Origin: an uncultured Erysipelotrichaceae bacterium
GTDB lineage: Bacteria > Bacillota_I > Bacilli_A > Erysipelotrichales > Erysipelotrichaceae
Length of the DNA stretch: 9,136 bases
Reading direction: 5' to 3'
Assembly (NCBI GenBank): GCA_944326175.1
Contig: CALVCY010000109.1
Coordinates: forward strand, 1 to 9,136
Shown here piece after piece: positions 5,722 to 9,136 of the stretch (within the stretch, counting starts at the first letter, position 1; the number at the start of each line of letters is the position of its first letter). The notes below the pieces were generated by a model. The model was not told the origin of the DNA. It did no database searches and saw only the letters and a list, made by a program, of their open reading frames with translations. Position numbers and translations under genes: made by a program.

Positions 5722-6909
5722 TTATTTGAGATCTTTTAATCTGGATACACCAAATTGAGGCATGGTAAGTCCAAAGTTATCGGCAATAGTGGCTCCGATA
5801 TCAGCAAATGTCTTGCCATCTTCCAATTTATGACCACCATTGGCGAATGATTTGCTGTAGATAATCACAGGGATATATTCTCGTGTATGGTCTGTACCAT
5901 GCCAAGTGGGATCATTGCCATGATCGGCGGTGAGAATGACTAAATCATCCTCACGCAATTGATGCATCAATTCACCTAGACGTTTGTCAAAGTTTTCCAA
6001 TTCATCAGCATAGCCATCCACGTTACGACGATGCCCCCATTTGGCATCAAAATCAACTAAATTGGTAAAGCAGATGCCATGGAAATCTTTTTTAGCCATA
6101 TCGATGGTTTGGACCATACCATGATCACTGGATTCACTATGATATGCCTCAGTGATGCCATGAGTATTGAAGATATCATTGATCTTACCCACACTGATCA
6201 CATCCAATCCGGCATCTTTCATCGTATCCAATACGGTCGTACCAAACGGAGCTAAGGCATAATCATGTCTGTTAGCAGTCCGGGTGAAGGCTCCGGCATG
6301 ATCACCGATAAACGGGCGTGCAATGATGCGGCCCACCTTCCATTGGGGTGCCATGGTGATCTCACGTGCGATTTCACAACAACGGTACAACTCGTCTAAA
6401 CCAAAAGTTTGTTCGTGGGCCGCGATCTGCAGCACGCTGTCGGCGCTGGTATAGACGATCATTTCACCGGTCTTCATGTGGCGTTCACCCAATTCATCCA
6501 AAATCTCTGTACCACTGGCTGCTTTGTTACCGATCACTTTATGACCGGTCTTTTCTTCCAATAATTGGATCAAATCATCCGGAAAGCCGGTATCTGTGAA
6601 TGTCAAAAACGGTTCATTGATGTTTAATCCCATGATTTCCCAATGACCGGTCATCGTATCCTTGCCAACGGAAGCTTCCGCACATTTGAAATAATAGCCA
6701 CTGGGTTTGTCGACAGGATGCATATTGGTCAATGGTTTGAGATTGACCATTCCCATATTGATCATATTGGGCATGGTCAGACCATTTCTTCTTTCGGCGA
6801 TATGACCGATCGTATCGGCCCCTTGATCATCATATTTAGCTGCATCGGGCAGATAACCGAATCCGCAGGAATCCAATACGATGGTAAATACACGGTTGAA
6901 TTTTGACAT
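5722..6909 (-). CDS. deoB: Phosphopentomutase
   Basis: Interconverts (deoxy)ribose 1-phosphate and 5-phosphate, linking nucleoside breakdown to central metabolism; a cytoplasmic, Mn-dependent member of the alkaline phosphatase superfamily. At 395 residues it matches the usual length. Visible key residues: metal ligand D13 in VLDSCGFG; the phosphorylated Thr85 in [11 protein letters not shown]286 in LVDFD and H293 in WGHRR; D329 and H330 in TADHGND; H341 in TDHTRE. The start is ATG 6909 with GAGGAA (6920-6915), which overlaps the dinB TGA stop; the two genes are 9 bases apart. It follows two DNA-repair genes rather than the purine nucleoside phosphorylase or deoC often found beside it. A terminator follows its stop after about 70 bases. 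Confidence 0.97.
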   Translation of the reverse strand: MSKFNRVFTIVLDSCGFGYLPDAAKYDDQGADTIGHIAERRNGLTMPNMINMGMVNLKPLTNMHPVDKPSGYYFKCAEASVGKDTMTGHWEIMGLNINEPFLTFTDTGFPDDLIQLLEEKTGHKVIGNKAASGTEILDELGERHMKTGEMIVYTSADSVLQIAAHEQTFGLDELYRCCEIAREITMAPQWKVGRIIARPFIGDHAGAFTRTANRHDYALAPFGTTVLDTMKDAGLDVISVGKINDIFNTHGITEAYHSESSDHGMVQTIDMAKKDFHGICFTNLVDFDAKWGHRRNVDGYADELENFDKRLGELMHQLREDDLVILTADHGNDPTWHGTDHTREYIPVIIYSKSFANGGHKLEDGKTFADIGATIADNFGLTMPQFGVSRLKDLK

Positions 6910-6918
6910 GTTTATTCC

Positions 6919-8136
6919 TCACTTTTTCGTATCCATCTTATCATCATTGTTTGTTTTTTTCATGGTATTACCATCCATCAATACACTGGCTAACTCGATA
7001 TGTCCGCCTTTTTTCAATTGGGTGTTGATGGTTTTGACCAGATCTCGGGTGGATGTTACTTCATCGATTGAATCATCGAATAAATTCAATTGGATATTGC
7101 CATGATGGATGGATACGAGATGATTGAGGAATATCCCGATCAAACGGATGGGATAATGATCATCTTGTTGATCAAAGATGGATAATGCCATGGTATACAA
7201 ATCATCCGCTTTATAGATCGGATGGGTCAACTGGATCTGTCGGGTAATCGTGGAAAAATCATCACTACGAATGGTGATCCCAATGCCATAGCCCATCCGA
7301 TCGGCTTTGAATAGACGTTGGCTCAACGATTGAGCGATGCGACGCAATTCGTTTTTGACTTCGCCATAATCCTGTAAGGAAACTTCCATGGTGGATACTT
7401 GACTCATGGATTTGATGGTTTCATCATTTCCTACATGGTCATCGCCATTGCCATTGGCATGATTGAGTACCGTATCTAATGTGGAGCCGAAGATATTGAT
7501 CAAATCTTCTTTTTTGGGATAATTGGCCAGATCACCGATGGTTTGGATCCCTAATGCTTTGAGTTTTGGTGTGCTTTTTTTACCGATCCATTGCATTTCT
7601 GCGATCGGTAAAGGCCACAAACGGGATGGGACATCCCGCTTGCGTAAGATGGTGATACCACGGGGCTTTTTCATATCCGATGCCATCTTGGCCAAAAATC
7701 GATTGGGTGCGATCCCGATGGAACAATCCAATCCGGTGGTGGTTTTGACCATATCCTGCAATGATACAGCCAGATCCAAAGGACGTTTGTAGCGCTTGAT
7801 GGTATCGCTCATATCAGCAAATGCTTCATCGATGGATACAGGTTCAACCATTGGTGTGAATTGTTGGATCACGGCCATGAATTGGTTGGAATATTGGCGA
7901 TAGAGTGAACCATGATGTTCTACAACGATCAGATCCTTGCATTTTTTCTTGGCTGTGACCAATGGCATCCCACTTTTGATCCCATATTGTCGGGCTTCAT
8001 AGGAAGCGGTCGAAACCACCGATCGCGGACCATCGTGGGCGACAACGATCGGTTTGCCTTTTAATTCGGGATTGAGCAATACTTCCGCGGAAGCAAAGAA
8101 ACTGTTGAGATCAATGTGAAAGATGATGCGTGCCAT
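6919..8136 (-). CDS. dinB: DNA polymerase IV (Y-family translesion polymerase)
   Basis: Error-prone, exonuclease-free polymerase that copies past damaged bases. At 405 residues it has a full family layout: palm and fingers (about 1-165) with catalytic D9 in HIDLNSFF, D103-E104 in VSIDEAF and the steric-gate F14; GIAPNRFLAKMASD; a thumb with helix-hairpin-helix; and a little-finger domain (about 245-345). A QLNLF motif near residue 350 fits the beta-clamp-binding consensus, followed by a weakly conserved Lys/Asp-rich tail. ATG 8136 lies inside the 3' end of recN (26-bp overlap). No Shine-Dalgarno is visible before it, so it probably relies on translational coupling to recN. No LexA-type box can be assessed because the operon promoter is outside the window. 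Confidence 0.96.
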   Translation of the reverse strand: MARIIFHIDLNSFFASAEVLLNPELKGKPIVVAHDGPRSVVSTASYEARQYGIKSGMPLVTAKKKCKDLIVVEHHGSLYRQYSNQFMAVIQQFTPMVEPVSIDEAFADMSDTIKRYKRPLDLAVSLQDMVKTTTGLDCSIGIAPNRFLAKMASDMKKPRGITILRKRDVPSRLWPLPIAEMQWIGKKSTPKLKALGIQTIGDLANYPKKEDLINIFGSTLDTVLNHANGNGDDHVGNDETIKSMSQVSTMEVSLQDYGEVKNELRRIAQSLSQRLFKADRMGYGIGITIRSDDFSTITRQIQLTHPIYKADDLYTMALSIFDQQDDHYPIRLIGIFLNHLVSIHHGNIQLNLFDDSIDEVTSTRDLVKTINTQLKKGGHIELASVLMDGNTMKKTNNDDKMDTKK

Positions 8137-9136
8137 AAGAATCGATCATGGCTTTGGTATAGGCCAGGGAGGATGCATTGAGATCACCATTGCCCATCTT
8201 TGCCACTGCATTCAGTTTAGCATCATTCATTAATTCATTTAAAGACATGGTGACACCATCATCCTGCTTGGTTTTGACCATTTCATATAAATGGTTTGAA
8301 AGCGCAGCGATATAGGGATGATGCGTCAATATCAAAATGGTATGTTGTTTTGCAAGTGTCGTTAATACATTTGCCAAAGATTGTAATGATTGACCACTTA
8401 ACCCACTGTCGATCTCATCGAATGCGAATAACATGGTCGAACCATTTATTTGTAATGCATACAACGCTACAGCAAAGCGTGCCTTTTCCCCACCACTCAA
8501 TTGATCCAATGCCATGGTATGACCATTGTAATCTAATGTTACGACCAATTTTGAGTTACCATTATCAGCAAATGGTTTATCCATCAATTGATGATGGATG
8601 GTCAAACCATCCATTCCAAGCTGTTGCAATAATGGATACAATTGATCCTTTAAAGTGGATAAAGCCAAAGATCGGGCAATATTCCATTGATGCGCGATAC
8701 GCATCAAACTCCCCGCACATTGCTGAATGGTTTTGACCAATGCATCTTCTTGATCACGATAGTTTTGCTGATGCATCAAATCATCCTGCCAATTCGTTGC
8801 CAATTGCATCAATTGATCGGTGTTGGTTACATGATATTTTCGTTTCAACTGGCTTTGTTTGTATAAATCATTCTGTAGGGTATCGATATCCACATCCATC
8901 TCAGGGGTTTCGACATCGACGGCATCCAATAACGTTTGGATGGTTATCGTAGCATTTAAGATCTGATTGTAGATATCGGGTTTATACAGTGAGTAATAGG
9001 TATTGAACGCATTGAGCATTGCGGATAAATCGGTACTGTATTGCTGAAATTTCGCAAATAAGCGACTTTTTTGTTGCAATGCATCATAATCCCTTTCGAT
9101 CTGTTTTGCCGCTTCTTCGGCTGAATTTGATTCATA
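8111..9136 (-). CDS. recN: DNA repair protein RecN, 5' end beyond the window
   Basis: SMC-like ATPase that acts early at DNA double-strand breaks. The frame is open to the right edge, so 341 C-terminal residues are visible of roughly 550 in the family; a TTG at 9079 is internal. The first part (visible residues about 1-180) is helical and Gln-rich, fitting the coiled-coil arm, and contains the RecN-typical LKRKY. Then come the C-terminal nucleotide-binding lobe with signature LSGGEKARFAVAL, Walker B LFAFDEIDSGLSG with the catalytic Glu, and the switch region ILTHHPYIAAL, where most RecN proteins have HLPQVAA. The Walker A half is outside the window. Likely co-transcribed with dinB and deoB downstream. 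Confidence 0.95.
   Translation of the reverse strand, partial: YESNSAEEAAKQIERDYDALQQKSRLFAKFQQYSTDLSAMLNAFNTYYSLYKPDIYNQILNATITIQTLLDAVDVETPEMDVDIDTLQNDLYKQSQLKRKYHVTNTDQLMQLATNWQDDLMHQQNYRDQEDALVKTIQQCAGSLMRIAHQWNIARSLALSTLKDQLYPLLQQLGMDGLTIHHQLMDKPFADNGNSKLVVTLDYNGHTMALDQLSGGEKARFAVALYALQINGSTMLFAFDEIDSGLSGQSLQSLANVLTTLAKQHTILILTHHPYIAALSNHLYEMVKTKQDDGVTMSLNELMNDAKLNAVAKMGNGDLNASSLAYTKAMIDSYGTHHLSH

Noticed and set aside
6774..6784. An exact TGGTCAGACCA, identical to the GntR half-site, inside the 5' part of deoB
   Set aside because: It encodes the peptide Gly-Leu-Thr-Met in reverse orientation. Very similar strings arise from the same kind of codons at 3699-3709 (xerD-like gene) and at about 1728-1738 (infB). 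Background for this motif is high in coding DNA here, so I do not call it an operator.
8296..8952. Open frames on the + strand opposite recN (and similar ones opposite dinB, deoB, xerD and infB)
   Set aside because: They are antisense or out-of-frame shadows of well-supported genes, with no ribosome binding sites and no family resemblance.

Overview
The window looks like chromosomal DNA of a moderate-GC Bacillota, possibly an Erysipelotrichia-like lineage. The taxonomic call is weak. It rests on a tyrosine recombinase gene directly downstream of deoB (compare xerD-drm in Bacillus), the infB-rbfA pair, strong AAGGAGG-type ribosome binding sites and short A/T-rich intergenic regions. I see no phage genes, transposase, CRISPR array, tRNA or rRNA.

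Left part, + strand (1-3206). The 3' portion of infB (IF-2) runs into the window from the left. Its stop codon overlaps the start of rbfA by one base, and the pair ends at an intrinsic terminator whose first arm is still rbfA coding sequence. Next is a single-gene FadR-type GntR regulator. It is preceded by a perfect 24-bp palindrome, made of two TGGTCNGACCA sites, that abuts its ribosome binding site and suggests autorepression. After this gene, a non-coding stretch carries a second, degenerate copy of the same promoter/operator arrangement and then a bidirectional terminator.

Junction (3207-3258). Between the convergent gntR and xerD-like genes lies a 28-bp sequence with the 11-6-11 layout and arm sequences of a XerC/XerD recombination (dif) site. 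This is the most interesting item in the window. All genes to its left point right and all genes to its right point left, as expected if the chromosome terminus is here.

Right part, - strand (3259-9136). Read in transcription order from the right edge: recN (5' part outside the window), dinB (DNA polymerase IV), deoB (phosphopentomutase), a terminator, then the operon xerC - GNAT acetyltransferase - xerD-like. recN and dinB overlap, and deoB follows dinB by 9 bases, so a nucleoside/pentose-phosphate enzyme is in one transcription unit with two DNA-repair genes. The three genes of the xer operon overlap by ATGA at both junctions. Their best promoter has its -35 box inside the deoB terminator arm, and its expected start point falls at the xerC ATG, so the xerC message may be leaderless.

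Working together: infB and rbfA serve translation initiation and 30S maturation; recN and dinB serve break repair and lesion bypass; XerC and XerD resolve chromosome dimers, here apparently with their target site right beside them.
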